Source: Nitrospirota bacterium | Lineage (GTDB): Bacteria; Nitrospirota; Thermodesulfovibrionia; Thermodesulfovibrionales; Dissulfurispiraceae | Direction: 5' to 3' | Length of the DNA: 64,000 bases | Assembly: GCA_009773415.1 (NCBI GenBank) | Contig: WSNO01000006.1 | Coordinates: 16,480 to 80,479 of the forward strand | Shown here: positions 55,401 to 63,973 of the stretch, piece by piece | How positions within the stretch are numbered: position 1 is the stretch's first letter | How the letters are laid out: the number at the start of each line of letters is the position of its first letter | The notes under the pieces: model-generated | Seen by the model: the letters and a program-made list of their open reading frames with translations, nothing else | The model's database searches: none | Told to the model about the DNA's origin: nothing | Translations under genes and position numbers: made by a program

Positions 55401-55581
55401 TGCCGAGTCCCGCCGTCCGCTCGGTCTGGCGGTCGTCGGCGGGCTGCTCTTTTCCCAAATCGTAACGCTGTATATTACCCCGGTCTTTTATCTATACATG
55501 GAAAAATACCAGGCGAACTATCTCCAGTGGCGTGCGGATCGCAAAGCACGGAAAGCCGCTGTTCAGCAGGAGGCACAATGA
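52465..55581 (+). CDS. RND-family drug efflux pump, MdtB/MexB-like (second locus)
   Basis: 1038 residues and twelve membrane helices. The relay motif is '[19 protein letters not shown]'. The beginning '[39 protein letters not shown]' resembles MdtB/MdtC pumps. It starts with GTG at 52465. Its stop overlaps the ATG of the TolC gene. It is paralogous to, but clearly different from, the RND pump at 47.3 kb, so this is not a recent tandem copy. Confidence 0.95.
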   Translation: [1038 protein letters not shown]

Positions 55582-56966
55582 AAAGCATTTTCGCGCTCGC
55601 CCTGAGCGGCGCCCTTCTCTTCAGTTCGGCTGCTTTTGCGGCTGAACCTGAGTCTGCTCAGAAAACAGAGCCGACAACAAATACTGCTCCCAGGGGAGAT
55701 CAGCCGGCACAGCAGAAGACTGCCAGAGCAGCTATTGGAAAGGGAGAACTTCTCGATCTGAACACATGCGTATTTCTTGCACTCGGCCGACACCCTTCGC
55801 TCGCAGCAGCCCGGGGCACTGTGGCTGCCGGAGAGAGCCGCACCGGACAGGCGCAGGCAAATTACTTTCCGCAGATTTCCGCATCCGGAAGCTACAGCCG
55901 GATCAAGTCGGCGGCAAGCGCATCGTCCGGCAGGAACCTGTCGTCAGACCCGTTTGATCAGTACACTGCGGGAGCGAGTCTCACCCAGATGATCTTTGAT
56001 TTCGGCAAGACCCCGGCGCAGGTCCGCATTCAGGGACTGAGCACTGATGCGTCGCGATCGGATTATGACAGCGTACGCGATCAGATTATTCTGGCGGTGA
56101 AGCAGGCGTACTACGGAACATTGCAGGCCCAGAAAAATCTTGAGGCGGCGAACGAAAATGTCCGTTCCTTCGAGCATCATCTCGAACAGGCGAGAGGCTT
56201 CTTTGAAGTCGGCGTCAAGCCGAAGTTCGATGTAACGAAGGCGGAGGTTGATCTCAGCAATGCCAGGGTGAACCGTCTGAAGGCCGGCAACGCGCTGAAA
56301 ATCTCCCGCATAACGCTCAACAATGCCATGGGCATGCCCGACGCGCCGGAGTATTCGGTTCGGGACGATACGGCGGTTGTCAGGCAGGAAACCGCCTTGT
56401 CGGAAGTCCTCGAAACCGCCTTTAAAAACCGACCGGACTATCTGGCGTCGACTGCGCGCATGAAGGCGGCCGAGGAATCAATCGGCCTTGCACAGAAAGG
56501 GTACTTTCCGGTCATCTCGGGCAATGCGGCATGGAATAAAACCGGTGAGGACTACCCGAGAAATGAGGGCTGGAATGCGGGCGTTGCCGTAACGGTTCCG
56601 ATCTTCAGCGGATTTTTCACAAAACATCAGGTGTCGGAAGCTCGGGCGCAGTTCGACGTGGCGCAGGCAAGCCGCGAAGTGTTGCGCCAGTCTATTGTCC
56701 TTGAAGTGCAAAGCGCATACATGAATCTGGTCGAGGCGCGGGAGCGCATTCCGGCAGCGGAACTGACCGTGAAACAGGCCGCCGAAAATCTCGAAATCGC
56801 CAATGGCCGCTATGCGGCGGGCGTGGGAAACCCGATTGAAGTCACCGATGCCCAGGTATCTTATACAAGTGCAAAAGTGACCTATAATCAGGCGGTGTAC
56901 GATTACAATGTCGCCTATGCGGCTCTGCAGAAGGCTTCGGGGATACGATACTATGCTCAAGAATAA
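55578..56966 (+). CDS. TolC-family outer-membrane efflux protein (second locus)
   Basis: 462 residues. The signal peptide ends at AAFA (about 22); a Thr/Gln/Pro-rich linker then leads to two efflux repeats with long helices ('LSLAAARGTVAAGESRTGQAQANYFPQIS' region and 'LEVQSAYMNLVEARERI'). AGGAGG is six bases before the ATG at 55578, which overlaps the RND stop. It lies between the RND pump and the MacAB genes, so it could serve both. It overlaps macA by 14 bases. Confidence 0.93.
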   Translation: MKSIFALALSGALLFSSAAFAAEPESAQKTEPTTNTAPRGDQPAQQKTARAAIGKGELLDLNTCVFLALGRHPSLAAARGTVAAGESRTGQAQANYFPQISASGSYSRIKSAASASSGRNLSSDPFDQYTAGASLTQMIFDFGKTPAQVRIQGLSTDASRSDYDSVRDQIILAVKQAYYGTLQAQKNLEAANENVRSFEHHLEQARGFFEVGVKPKFDVTKAEVDLSNARVNRLKAGNALKISRITLNNAMGMPDAPEYSVRDDTAVVRQETALSEVLETAFKNRPDYLASTARMKAAEESIGLAQKGYFPVISGNAAWNKTGEDYPRNEGWNAGVAVTVPIFSGFFTKHQVSEARAQFDVAQASREVLRQSIVLEVQSAYMNLVEARERIPAAELTVKQAAENLEIANGRYAAGVGNPIEVTDAQVSYTSAKVTYNQAVYDYNVAYAALQKASGIRYYAQE

Positions 56967-58104
56967 AAAAATCCTGATCGCTCTGGCAGTCGTTGTCATT
57001 GCGGCGATTGCAGCAGTTCTGATTCTGAACAGGACCGGAGGCGGCCCTGAATACAGAACCGAAAAAGTGACCAAAGGCGACATTGTGGAGGCGGTGACCG
57101 CTTCCGGCACCGTCAATGCCGTCACCACAGTCCTTGTCGGCACGCAGGTTTCGGGCACGATAAAGAAACTCCATGTCGACTACAATTCGCAGGTCAGGAA
57201 AGGGCAGCTTCTGGCGCAGATTGACCCCATCCTGCTTGAGGCCCAGGTGGAGCAAGCCCGGGCCAATCTCATGAAACTTGAGGCGAATGCTCTGGATGCG
57301 AAGCGGGCGCGGGACAGAAACAAGCAGCTCTTTGAGCGCAATCTGATCGCAAAAAGCGACTATGAAACTGCTGATGCAAACCACGATGCCTTTGTCGCCC
57401 AGGTAACCGCGGCAAAAGCTTCGCTCAAGTCGGCTCAGGCGAATCTTACCTATGCGAGCATACGGTCGCCGGTCGACGGCGTTGTCATCTCCCGCAGCGT
57501 TGATGTCGGACAGACCGTCGCCGCGAGTTTTCAGACGCCGACGCTCTTCACGATTGCCCAGGATTTGACAAAAATGCAGGTCGAGACAAGCGTCAGCGAG
57601 GCTGATATCGGCAAAATCAGCACAGGACAGAATGTCGAATTTACGGTCGATGCATATCCGGACGTAACCTTTAAAGGAACCGTGTTTCAGGTTCGCAATG
57701 CCCCGATTACGTCACAGAACGTCGTTACATATACCGTTGTCATACAGGTGTCAAATCCCGAACTGAAACTCAAGCCGGGGATGACGGCCAACGCGTCCAT
57801 CACGACAAGCATGAAAAAAGATGCGCTGCGCATACCCAACGCGGCGCTGCGCGTTCGCGTAGGAGATAAAAACACCCCCAAACAGACGCAAAAAGGACCG
57901 GGTGTCTGGGTTCTGGACGGAAACACGCCGAAGCGGGTAAAAATCTCTACCGGCATCACCGACGGCACCTATACGGAAGTGAAAGCGGGAGAGCTTGCCG
58001 AAAACGCCGCCATAATCGTGGAGGTCGTTTCAAAAGATAAAAAACCCGCTGCATCAAGTCCCGCGCAACCTGCCGGTGGAGCGAGAACGCCGCGGGTTAA
58101 CTAG
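56953..58104 (+). CDS. macA: MacA-like periplasmic adaptor
   Basis: 383 residues. A single N-terminal anchor helix (about 6-25) replaces the lipid anchor of the RND adaptors. Lipoyl halves '[22 protein letters not shown]' and '[23 protein letters not shown]' frame a coiled-coil hairpin (about 90-150). MacA activates the ATPase MacB and contacts TolC. The ATG at 56953 lies within the TolC gene end. Only one base separates its stop from the MacB ATPase ATG. Confidence 0.92.
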   Translation: MLKNKKILIALAVVVIAAIAAVLILNRTGGGPEYRTEKVTKGDIVEAVTASGTVNAVTTVLVGTQVSGTIKKLHVDYNSQVRKGQLLAQIDPILLEAQVEQARANLMKLEANALDAKRARDRNKQLFERNLIAKSDYETADANHDAFVAQVTAAKASLKSAQANLTYASIRSPVDGVVISRSVDVGQTVAASFQTPTLFTIAQDLTKMQVETSVSEADIGKISTGQNVEFTVDAYPDVTFKGTVFQVRNAPITSQNVVTYTVVIQVSNPELKLKPGMTANASITTSMKKDALRIPNAALRVRVGDKNTPKQTQKGPGVWVLDGNTPKRVKISTGITDGTYTEVKAGELAENAAIIVEVVSKDKKPAASSPAQPAGGARTPRVN

Positions 58105-58105
58105 C

Positions 58106-58801
58106 ATGGCGCTGATTGAAATTCAGAATCTGGGCAAGATCTATGATCTCGGCGAAGTTCGTGTGCATGCGCTTGATTCGGTTTCCCTCGAAATTCAGCA
58201 CGGGGAATTCGTGGCAATCATGGGGGCTTCGGGGTCAGGTAAGTCCACACTCATGAATATCCTTGGCTGTCTCGACAAACCTTCAACAGGATCGTACCGG
58301 CTCGGGAACATCGACGTTGCAGAACTCGACCGTGATCAGCTCGCGGAGATAAGAAACAGAAAAATCGGGTTTGTCTTTCAGGGATTCAACCTGCTTTCCA
58401 GAACGTCCGCCCTGGAAAATGTCGAGGTGCCCCTGCTCTATGCCGGAACGTCTGCGGAAGAGCGGAGAGCCCGCGCTCTTGCCGCCCTGAAAAGCGTCGG
58501 ACTCGAACACCGCGAGCATCATGTGCCGAACCAGCTCTCGGGGGGGCAGCAGCAGCGGGTGGCTATCGCCCGGGCGCTCGTCAATCAGGCTCCTCTTCTC
58601 CTCGCCGATGAGCCGACCGGCAACCTCGACTCCAAAACAAGTGCCGAAATCATGGATCTTTTTACCATGCTCAACCGCACTGCCGGCATTACCATAATTG
58701 TCGTCACGCATGAGTCCGACATTGCCCGGTACACCAGGCGGGTCATCCGTTTTCTCGACGGCCGCATAGTAAGCGATGAGCGCAGCGAGGCTGCGGCATG
58801 A
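58106..58801 (+). CDS. MacB-type ABC transporter ATPase (separate polypeptide)
   Basis: 231 residues. Walker [11 protein letters not shown], signature [15 protein letters not shown] and Walker [14 protein letters not shown] are complete, all typical of the LolD/MacB/FtsE class. In E. coli MacB the ATPase and permease are one chain; here they are two genes overlapping by four bases. With MacA upstream it should form a tripartite pump through the nearby TolC. Confidence 0.95.
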   Translation: MALIEIQNLGKIYDLGEVRVHALDSVSLEIQHGEFVAIMGASGSGKSTLMNILGCLDKPSTGSYRLGNIDVAELDRDQLAEIRNRKIGFVFQGFNLLSRTSALENVEVPLLYAGTSAEERRARALAALKSVGLEHREHHVPNQLSGGQQQRVAIARALVNQAPLLLADEPTGNLDSKTSAEIMDLFTMLNRTAGITIIVVTHESDIARYTRRVIRFLDGRIVSDERSEAAA

Positions 58802-60027
58802 TAAACCTGAGTTCATCAATCAAGGTCTCCCTGCGGGCGCTCAGGGTGAACAAGCTCCGTTCCGCGCTTACGATGCTCGGCATCATTATCGGCGTCGGCG
58901 CGGTCATCACGATGCTTGCGGTCGGCATGGGCACACGGAAGCAGCTGGCTGAACAGATCTCCAGCATCGGCAGCAATCTGATTATCATCCTGCCCGGTTC
59001 CACCTCAGCAGGCGGCGTCCGCATGGGAAGCGGAACTCAGCCGACACTTTCACTCGCAGATGCGGAGGCCATTGAGCGGGAGTGCCCGGCTGTCGCGGCT
59101 GTTGCTCCCATTCATGGCGGCGGAGCCCAGATTATCTACGGCAATCTGAACTGGGCGACAACTGTTACCGGCACAACATCAAGCATTCTCGATGTCAGAG
59201 AATGGCAGCTTGCGTCGGGCAGATCATTTAATGAGCAGGACGTAAAGAATGCCGCAAAAGTCGCCCTCATCGGGCAGACGGTTGCCGATTATTTATTCGG
59301 AGACGTTGACCCGGTCGGGCAGACGGTCAGAATCAAAAACGTTCCGTTCGTGATTAGCGGCGTGCTTGTCGGCAAAGGGCAGAGTCCTTCGGGTCAGGAT
59401 CAGGACGATGTCATGTATGTGCCGGTAACAACCGCACAGAAGAAGCTCTTTGGAACCGCCTTCCCCGGCAGCGTCAGAAGCATCATGGTGAAAGCCGGAA
59501 GCACCGATGACCTCTCCGCGGCGGAGGAACAGATTACGTCCCTGCTCCGCCAGCGGCACCGTATAGGAGCCCGGCAGGAGAATGATTTCACCGTGCGCAA
59601 CCTTACGCAGATCATGGAAGCCGCGGAAGAGCAGCAAAAGCTCATGACCATCCTGCTCGGCTCGATTGCGTCAATCTCGCTGCTGGTCGGCGGCATCGGC
59701 ATCATGAACATCATGCTCGTATCCGTCACGGAGCGGACGCGGGAGATCGGCATCCGCATGGCCGTCGGCGCAAAAACAATGGACATCAGGCTCCAATTCA
59801 TGATCGAGGCGCTGACGCTGTCTCTTATCGGAGGAGTCATCGGCATTGTCGTCGGCGTCGCCTGCGCTCAGGCGTATACCCTGTTTGCCGACAAGCCGAC
59901 CATCGTATCCCCGTTGTCCGTGCTCCTTTCGTTCAGTTTTTCAGGTCTGGTCGGTATTTTTTTCGGATTTTATCCGGCGTATAAGGCATCACTGCTGAAT
60001 CCGATAGATGCATTGCGCTATGAGTAG
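58798..60027 (+). CDS. MacB-type FtsX-fold permease
   Basis: 409 residues with four membrane helices. An N-terminal '[30 protein letters not shown]' region precedes a large periplasmic domain (about 50-275), then '[28 protein letters not shown]' and the C-terminal '[18 protein letters not shown]', the FtsX/MacB hallmark. It changes shape mechanically to drive substrates through MacA and TolC. It overlaps the ATPase by four bases and ends the efflux operon, unless the phosphoesterase 50 bases on is included. Confidence 0.95.
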   Translation: MINLSSSIKVSLRALRVNKLRSALTMLGIIIGVGAVITMLAVGMGTRKQLAEQISSIGSNLIIILPGSTSAGGVRMGSGTQPTLSLADAEAIERECPAVAAVAPIHGGGAQIIYGNLNWATTVTGTTSSILDVREWQLASGRSFNEQDVKNAAKVALIGQTVADYLFGDVDPVGQTVRIKNVPFVISGVLVGKGQSPSGQDQDDVMYVPVTTAQKKLFGTAFPGSVRSIMVKAGSTDDLSAAEEQITSLLRQRHRIGARQENDFTVRNLTQIMEAAEEQQKLMTILLGSIASISLLVGGIGIMNIMLVSVTERTREIGIRMAVGAKTMDIRLQFMIEALTLSLIGGVIGIVVGVACAQAYTLFADKPTIVSPLSVLLSFSFSGLVGIFFGFYPAYKASLLNPIDALRYE

Positions 60028-60076
60028 GCACAGTTTGAATACCTGTCAGATCTCTCAAAGAGCGGCGAGGTAACCG

Positions 60077-61222
60077 GTGCGGCTCTTTTTTATAGTATTC
60101 TTCGCCATCTATGCGCTCATGCATCTGTATTTCTTCCTGAAACTGCGCCGCGCTTTCAGGCCGGGCCGCGCCGTCTCAATTCTGATCGGGCTGAATCTCG
60201 TTCTTCTTATCTTCTCTCCGGTTGCCGCGCGCATGGCGACCCGTGAAATGATTCTGCCCTGGGCTTATCCGCTCAGCTATGCCGCATATTTCTGGCTGGC
60301 ATTTCTCTTTCTCTTCTGCGCAACCGCTTTTTTCATGGACAGCGGACGTGGAGTTCTCTGGCTTGCAAGAAAGCTGCGCAGGCGCAAAAGCAGGAAGATA
60401 AAAATACATGCACGCCCGGCATTTCTCATTCCAGCCGTTGTTGCAATGCTGGTGTGCGTTTACGGATATCATGAAGCACATGACATACAGGTCGAGCACA
60501 TAGAGATACCTACGCAAAAACTGACGGAGCGAATCAGGATTGCCCAGATTTCTGATGTCCATCTGGGGGTTACCGTCCGTGAAGATCATCTGGGCAACAT
60601 CCTTGCAGCCGTCAGAAAAGCGCGGCCCGACATGCTCGTCGCGACCGGCGATATTGTTGACGCTGACGACGGCTTCATTGAAGGCCTGCATCAGCCCTTT
60701 CAGAGCATATCGCCCCGGCTCGGAAAATACGCGGTTCTCGGCAACCACGAATTCATCTGGAGCGAAAAGACGTCGCTCGATTTTTTGGCAAAAGCAGGAT
60801 TTAAAGTTCTGAGATCCTCATCCGTCCCGGTCGGAGATAAACTGCTTGTCGTCGGCGTGGACGACCCCGCAGCCCGATACTATACCGGAGTGCCCGAAGC
60901 AGACGAAAGAAGACTTCTCACTCCGCTGCCGCAGGACCGATTTATTCTTTTCCTGAAACACCGGCCGGTGGTGGATCCCACGGCAAGCGGCTTGTTCGAT
61001 CTTCAGCTCTCCGGACACTCCCACAAGGGCCAGATCTTCCCGTTCAGCATACTGACCTGGTTTTATTATCCGCGGCATGCGGGGAAGCTGCATCTGGTTG
61101 ACGGATCACTTCTTTATGTAAACAGAGGCGCCGGCACCTGGGGGCCGCCTATCAGGTTTCTCGCGCCGCCGGAAGTGACTATTATCGATCTTGTCCCTCA
61201 GGCGCCGCTCGGCCGCAGATAA
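60077..61222 (+). CDS. Membrane-anchored metallophosphoesterase (YkuE/YaeI-like)
   Basis: 381 residues. About four N-terminal membrane helices (1-140) precede a calcineurin-type phosphoesterase domain with 'ISDVHLG' (motif I), 'VATGDIVDAD' (II), 'LGNHE' (III), 'KHRPV' (IV) and 'SGHSHKGQ' (V). UDP-diacylglucosamine hydrolase-like or phospholipid-headgroup roles are known for relatives. The start is GTG at 60077-60079, five bases after GAGG. It follows macB by 49 bases and may be co-transcribed. Confidence 0.9.
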   Translation: MRLFFIVFFAIYALMHLYFFLKLRRAFRPGRAVSILIGLNLVLLIFSPVAARMATREMILPWAYPLSYAAYFWLAFLFLFCATAFFMDSGRGVLWLARKLRRRKSRKIKIHARPAFLIPAVVAMLVCVYGYHEAHDIQVEHIEIPTQKLTERIRIAQISDVHLGVTVREDHLGNILAAVRKARPDMLVATGDIVDADDGFIEGLHQPFQSISPRLGKYAVLGNHEFIWSEKTSLDFLAKAGFKVLRSSSVPVGDKLLVVGVDDPAARYYTGVPEADERRLLTPLPQDRFILFLKHRPVVDPTASGLFDLQLSGHSHKGQIFPFSILTWFYYPRHAGKLHLVDGSLLYVNRGAGTWGPPIRFLAPPEVTIIDLVPQAPLGRR

Positions 61223-61299
61223 CGCACTTGGATATAATACCGGAATTGTCATGAGAGAACAGGCCGGTATTGCAACTCTTTGTTTTACCGCTTTTTTGT

Positions 61300-61345
61300 C
61301 ATTCCGGCCTTCGGCGTGAGCTCAGTCGAACGCTTATCCGGAATG
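61300..61345. repeat. Imperfect inverted repeat in the gene-free stretch before intI
   Basis: CATTCCGG (61300-61307) and CCGGAATG (61338-61345) flank a 30-base middle part containing GAGCTC. The form, an inverted end pair with a conserved-looking centre, is like dispersed repeats of some Gram-negative genomes. No other copy is in this window. The rest of 61223-61550 shows no gene that I can support. Confidence 0.4.
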
Positions 61346-61550
61346 CTTCCGGCACGAAACACATCGTGTGCGATAACGCAATTCGCAATCCTATACCCAT
61401 GCCTGTGTATGAGTGCTGACCGGCTGATTATCTTGCGCCTGTCTGTGCGCTGCACATGCAAACAGGTGAAACACGCCCGCAATACTGTGGGAAACTAAGA
61501 CTATTTTCAAACATTCTTTTCAGGGCAACCCCGGAAATACAGCGTCCGCA

Positions 61551-63050
61551 TCAAAAATCGAGGGGGCTTTTCGCATCCTTGAGCGTCCTGCTCGGTACGC
61601 AGTGTGTGTAGATCATGGTGGTTCTGACGTCACTGTGACCAAGAAGCGTCTGAATCGTGCGGATGTCGTAATTTGCCTGAAGCAGGTGCGTGGCAAAAGA
61701 GTGGCGGAAGGTATGGGAAGTGACGCGCTTCGTGAGCTTCGCCCTCCTGACAGCCTCATAAAGCGCCAGTTGAACGTGTGTTTCATGAAGATGATACCGC
61801 CGCCGCTCTCTCGTATCCTCCACGAAAGTCAAAGACTGCTGCGGGAAAAACCATTGCCAGATGAACTCCTTGCCGGCTTTCGGATATTTATTTCCGAGCT
61901 GGTCTTCAAGAAACACTCCCGCATAACCTGACGCAACATCTTCATCATGAAGTTTTTTTATTGCCTCAAACTGTGCCGTCAACTCCGGCATAATCGTCTG
62001 CGGAATCGGCACGGCACGGTCTTTACCGCCCTTTCCGTGTACCGTAAGCATTCCGGCGTCGAAATTGAAATTCTTCACCCGCAGGCTGACGCATTCAAAG
62101 AGACGAAGCCCGCAGCCGTACAAAAGTTTGACCGCAAGTCCATAGGGATGCTCCAGATGTTTCAGAACAGCGTCTATCTCCTTTCGGGAAAGAACCACGG
62201 GGATATACTTCGATTTCTTCGCACGGGGAATATCCTTGTGATCGCCGAAATCTTTTTTCAGAACGTGCCGGAACAGAAACAGCAAAGCGTTGAACGCCTG
62301 GTTCTGCGTTGAGGCCGAAACCTTGCATTTAACCGCCAGATAGGTGAGATATGCCTTGACATCCGCTGCTGACAACTCATCAGTAGGCTTATTTAGCAGA
62401 AAGCCCTGAAACTTGCGGCACCAATCCGCATAGGCCTTGAGCGTTTTTCGGGAATAGTGCCGCGTCTTGATCTCTGCCGCGAGATTGTCGATGATCTTGT
62501 CCCAGGCAGGGCATCCGGTTTCCTCCAGGCAACGCCATTCATTGTAACGACTGCCGGCCGATTTCCGGGGTATTCCAGGCTCTGCCTCCGGCATGCCGTG
62601 CGGTTGTTGCATATAAGAGGCATATGCCGGCGTTATCGCTTCGGCCTTTGATAATTCCTTCTGAACAACCGGACTTGGCATTTTCGATGCGTTCTTAAAA
62701 GAGTTCTCCTTAATAGTAACTCCTCCGGCTCCGCCACCCCCTCTTAAGATAAGAGGGGGACAGGGGGAGTTATGATTCAGGGGGGCGGCGGGGGTTGCTG
62801 CCTTTGCTGTCGGCTTGGGCTTGCTGTGCGAATTTGCCGACCCGTCGGCGGGTTTCCGCAGCGTCTCAAAAAAAAGAGATAATGCATGCGCTGCCTGTTT
62901 TTGCTGTTCAGGCGACTGATTCTTTTTTTGCAGTTTTTCGATAAACAAACGCACATGTTCCGATTTGGAATCAGGAAGCGAATATTTGCTTCGGAAATCG
63001 AGATAATACCGGAGCCACTTTTTATAATCCGCATGGCGGGAAACAGGCAC
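61551..63050 (-). CDS. intI: Integron integrase (IntI-type tyrosine recombinase) with N-terminal extension
   Basis: 499 residues; known IntI proteins are about 320-340. The catalytic set is complete: Arg316 (YGCGLRLFE), Lys343 (GKGGKDR), His447/Arg449 (SHTFRHSFAT), His472 (GHSD) and Tyr481 (MIYTH). The IntI-specific extra segment is present ('GNKYPKAGKEFIWQWFFPQ', about 386-404). Residues 170-270 are the usual core-binding domain. The first 65 residues look like an additional SAM-like DNA-binding unit, followed by a linker with an 18-residue palindromic insertion (94-111). It starts with GTG at 63050 and has a weak ribosome site. A consensus promoter faces it. Confidence 0.92.
   Translation of the reverse strand: MPVSRHADYKKWLRYYLDFRSKYSLPDSKSEHVRLFIEKLQKKNQSPEQQKQAAHALSLFFETLRKPADGSANSHSKPKPTAKAATPAAPLNHNSPCPPLILRGGGGAGGVTIKENSFKNASKMPSPVVQKELSKAEAITPAYASYMQQPHGMPEAEPGIPRKSAGSRYNEWRCLEETGCPAWDKIIDNLAAEIKTRHYSRKTLKAYADWCRKFQGFLLNKPTDELSAADVKAYLTYLAVKCKVSASTQNQAFNALLFLFRHVLKKDFGDHKDIPRAKKSKYIPVVLSRKEIDAVLKHLEHPYGLAVKLLYGCGLRLFECVSLRVKNFNFDAGMLTVHGKGGKDRAVPIPQTIMPELTAQFEAIKKLHDEDVASGYAGVFLEDQLGNKYPKAGKEFIWQWFFPQQSLTFVEDTRERRRYHLHETHVQLALYEAVRRAKLTKRVTSHTFRHSFATHLLQANYDIRTIQTLLGHSDVRTTMIYTHCVPSRTLKDAKSPLDF
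62718..62771 (-). repeat. Palindromic element inserted in frame in intI
   Basis: 54 bases bounded by AACTCC and GGAGTT, with a core CCCCCTCTTA-AGA-TAAGAGGGGG (62737-62759). It adds exactly 18 codons, read as NSPCPPLILRGGGGAGGV, in the linker between the extra N-terminal unit and the IntI core. Such palindromes are usually intergenic dispersed repeats; here it stays in frame, like the protein-inserted palindromes of Rickettsia. Confidence 0.8.
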
Positions 63051-63119
63051 CGCTCTGGTATCGTTTGCATGGAAATTTAAAATGTCTAATATTATAAACA
63101 GAGTATTAGTAATTTTAGA

Positions 63120-63148
63120 ATTATAATTATATCAAACAAGTATGTCAA
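63120..63148 (-). promoter_or_regulatory. Consensus sigma-70 promoter for intI
   Basis: On the minus strand TTGACA (63143-63148) and TATAAT (63120-63125) are exactly 17 bases apart, a perfect consensus, in an AT-rich stretch. A second TATAAT overlaps at 63126-63131. The leader to the GTG would be about 60 bases. No LexA box (CTGT-N8-ACAG) is seen, so control by SOS is not supported. Confidence 0.75.
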
Positions 63149-63203
63149 TATTACCTGCAATAGCAATTGACCGGATTAAAACTTTCTGCTATAGTTCTGT
63201 AAC

Positions 63204-63355
63204 TATCTAATAACTGGTTCTTCCCCTCGCTCCGCTCGGGGAAGAATCTCGGCGGTAACCGGTGACTGCCTGTCGCCATCGCTCCGCTTGGGCGAAGAAC
63301 CAGGCAGTCAAGACGGACTCCCGCTACGCGGGGCCGCTTACCGCCGAGATTAGGC
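63204..63355. repeat. Nested inverted-repeat element between intI and the first outward ORF
   Basis: Three interlocked pairs are visible: CTGGTTCTTC (63214-63223) with 63294-63303; AATCTCGGCGGTAA (63245-63258) with 63338-63351; GACTGCCTG (63264-63272) with 63301-63309. Two local hairpins, CTTCCCC/GGGGAAG (63220-63244) and CCCGC/GCGGG (63320-63332), and a TCGCTCCGCT direct repeat (63227, 63279) lie inside. CTAAT (63207-63211) and ATTAG (63349-63353) bracket it all. Its place fits an attI/attC region, but the canonical core GTTRRRY is not found. Confidence 0.7.
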
Positions 63356-63379
63356 CACAAGACCTTTGATAATCTTTAT

Positions 63380-63973
63380 ATGAAATTTCAGGCGAATCGA
63401 TATACTGATATTCTCCTTGACCTTCGCTCCTTTGGTCTGGATGACAACGAAGCAATAGAAGCATTAAGATCGTCCCTGTCGGCTTCAGGGTCAAGTTCAT
63501 CATCAAATCGAACATATTCTATATATAAGGGAGATGAAGTTGTAGCTCAAGCGACTTACAACAAGAAGGACGCCCTCCGCAACCTCTCCATCCGATCAGA
63601 CTTATGGCGCGATGCAAAGCAATTAATTTCAGAGGACTTACAAGACAATATAACGCAAGTGGCTCGTTCGGTGTTTCTCACCTATAGAGAGGTAAAGGGT
63701 TTCTATTCAGTCCCGGGCTGGATACAGATTCGCCCAGTTGCTATTCCACTTTCCGACCGAACTACACATCATGCTTTGTCACTCCACACACCAGCCAGTG
63801 CCCCATTGCCATTTGCAGTTGAAGTATTTTATCGTTGGTCAAAACTTGCATTCCTTGAAGCCCACCGACGACTTCATGCAGTTAAGATAGCCCAATGGCT
63901 ATTAGCCCACATAATTCATAAACTTGGGGCAAGAGCAGTTTTTGGAGTTGAATGCTTGTTGAAGACGGGATAA
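63380..63973 (+). CDS. Unknown protein, possible integron cassette gene
   Basis: 197 residues, not recognised. The N-terminus 'NRYTDILLDLRSFGLDDNEAIEALRSSL' is helical, a serine run follows (about 36-42), and the rest is mixed with a helical, His-rich C-terminus. There is no signal peptide. It points away from intI, in the direction of cassettes, in AT-richer DNA than the rest of the window. No ribosome site is seen before the ATG, as is common for cassette genes. The 27 bases after it do not show a full recombination site before the window ends. Confidence 0.6.
   Translation: MKFQANRYTDILLDLRSFGLDDNEAIEALRSSLSASGSSSSSNRTYSIYKGDEVVAQATYNKKDALRNLSIRSDLWRDAKQLISEDLQDNITQVARSVFLTYREVKGFYSVPGWIQIRPVAIPLSDRTTHHALSLHTPASAPLPFAVEVFYRWSKLAFLEAHRRLHAVKIAQWLLAHIIHKLGARAVFGVECLLKTG

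Noticed and set aside
61223..61550. A small gene before intI
   Set aside because: The two short open frames there overlap an inverted repeat, have no ribosome site and no protein-like pattern.
63204..63355. A canonical attC site
   Set aside because: Outer arms are complementary, but GATTAGGC lacks the essential G of GTTRRRY and no matching RYYYAAC arm is found; I keep it only as a structured repeat.
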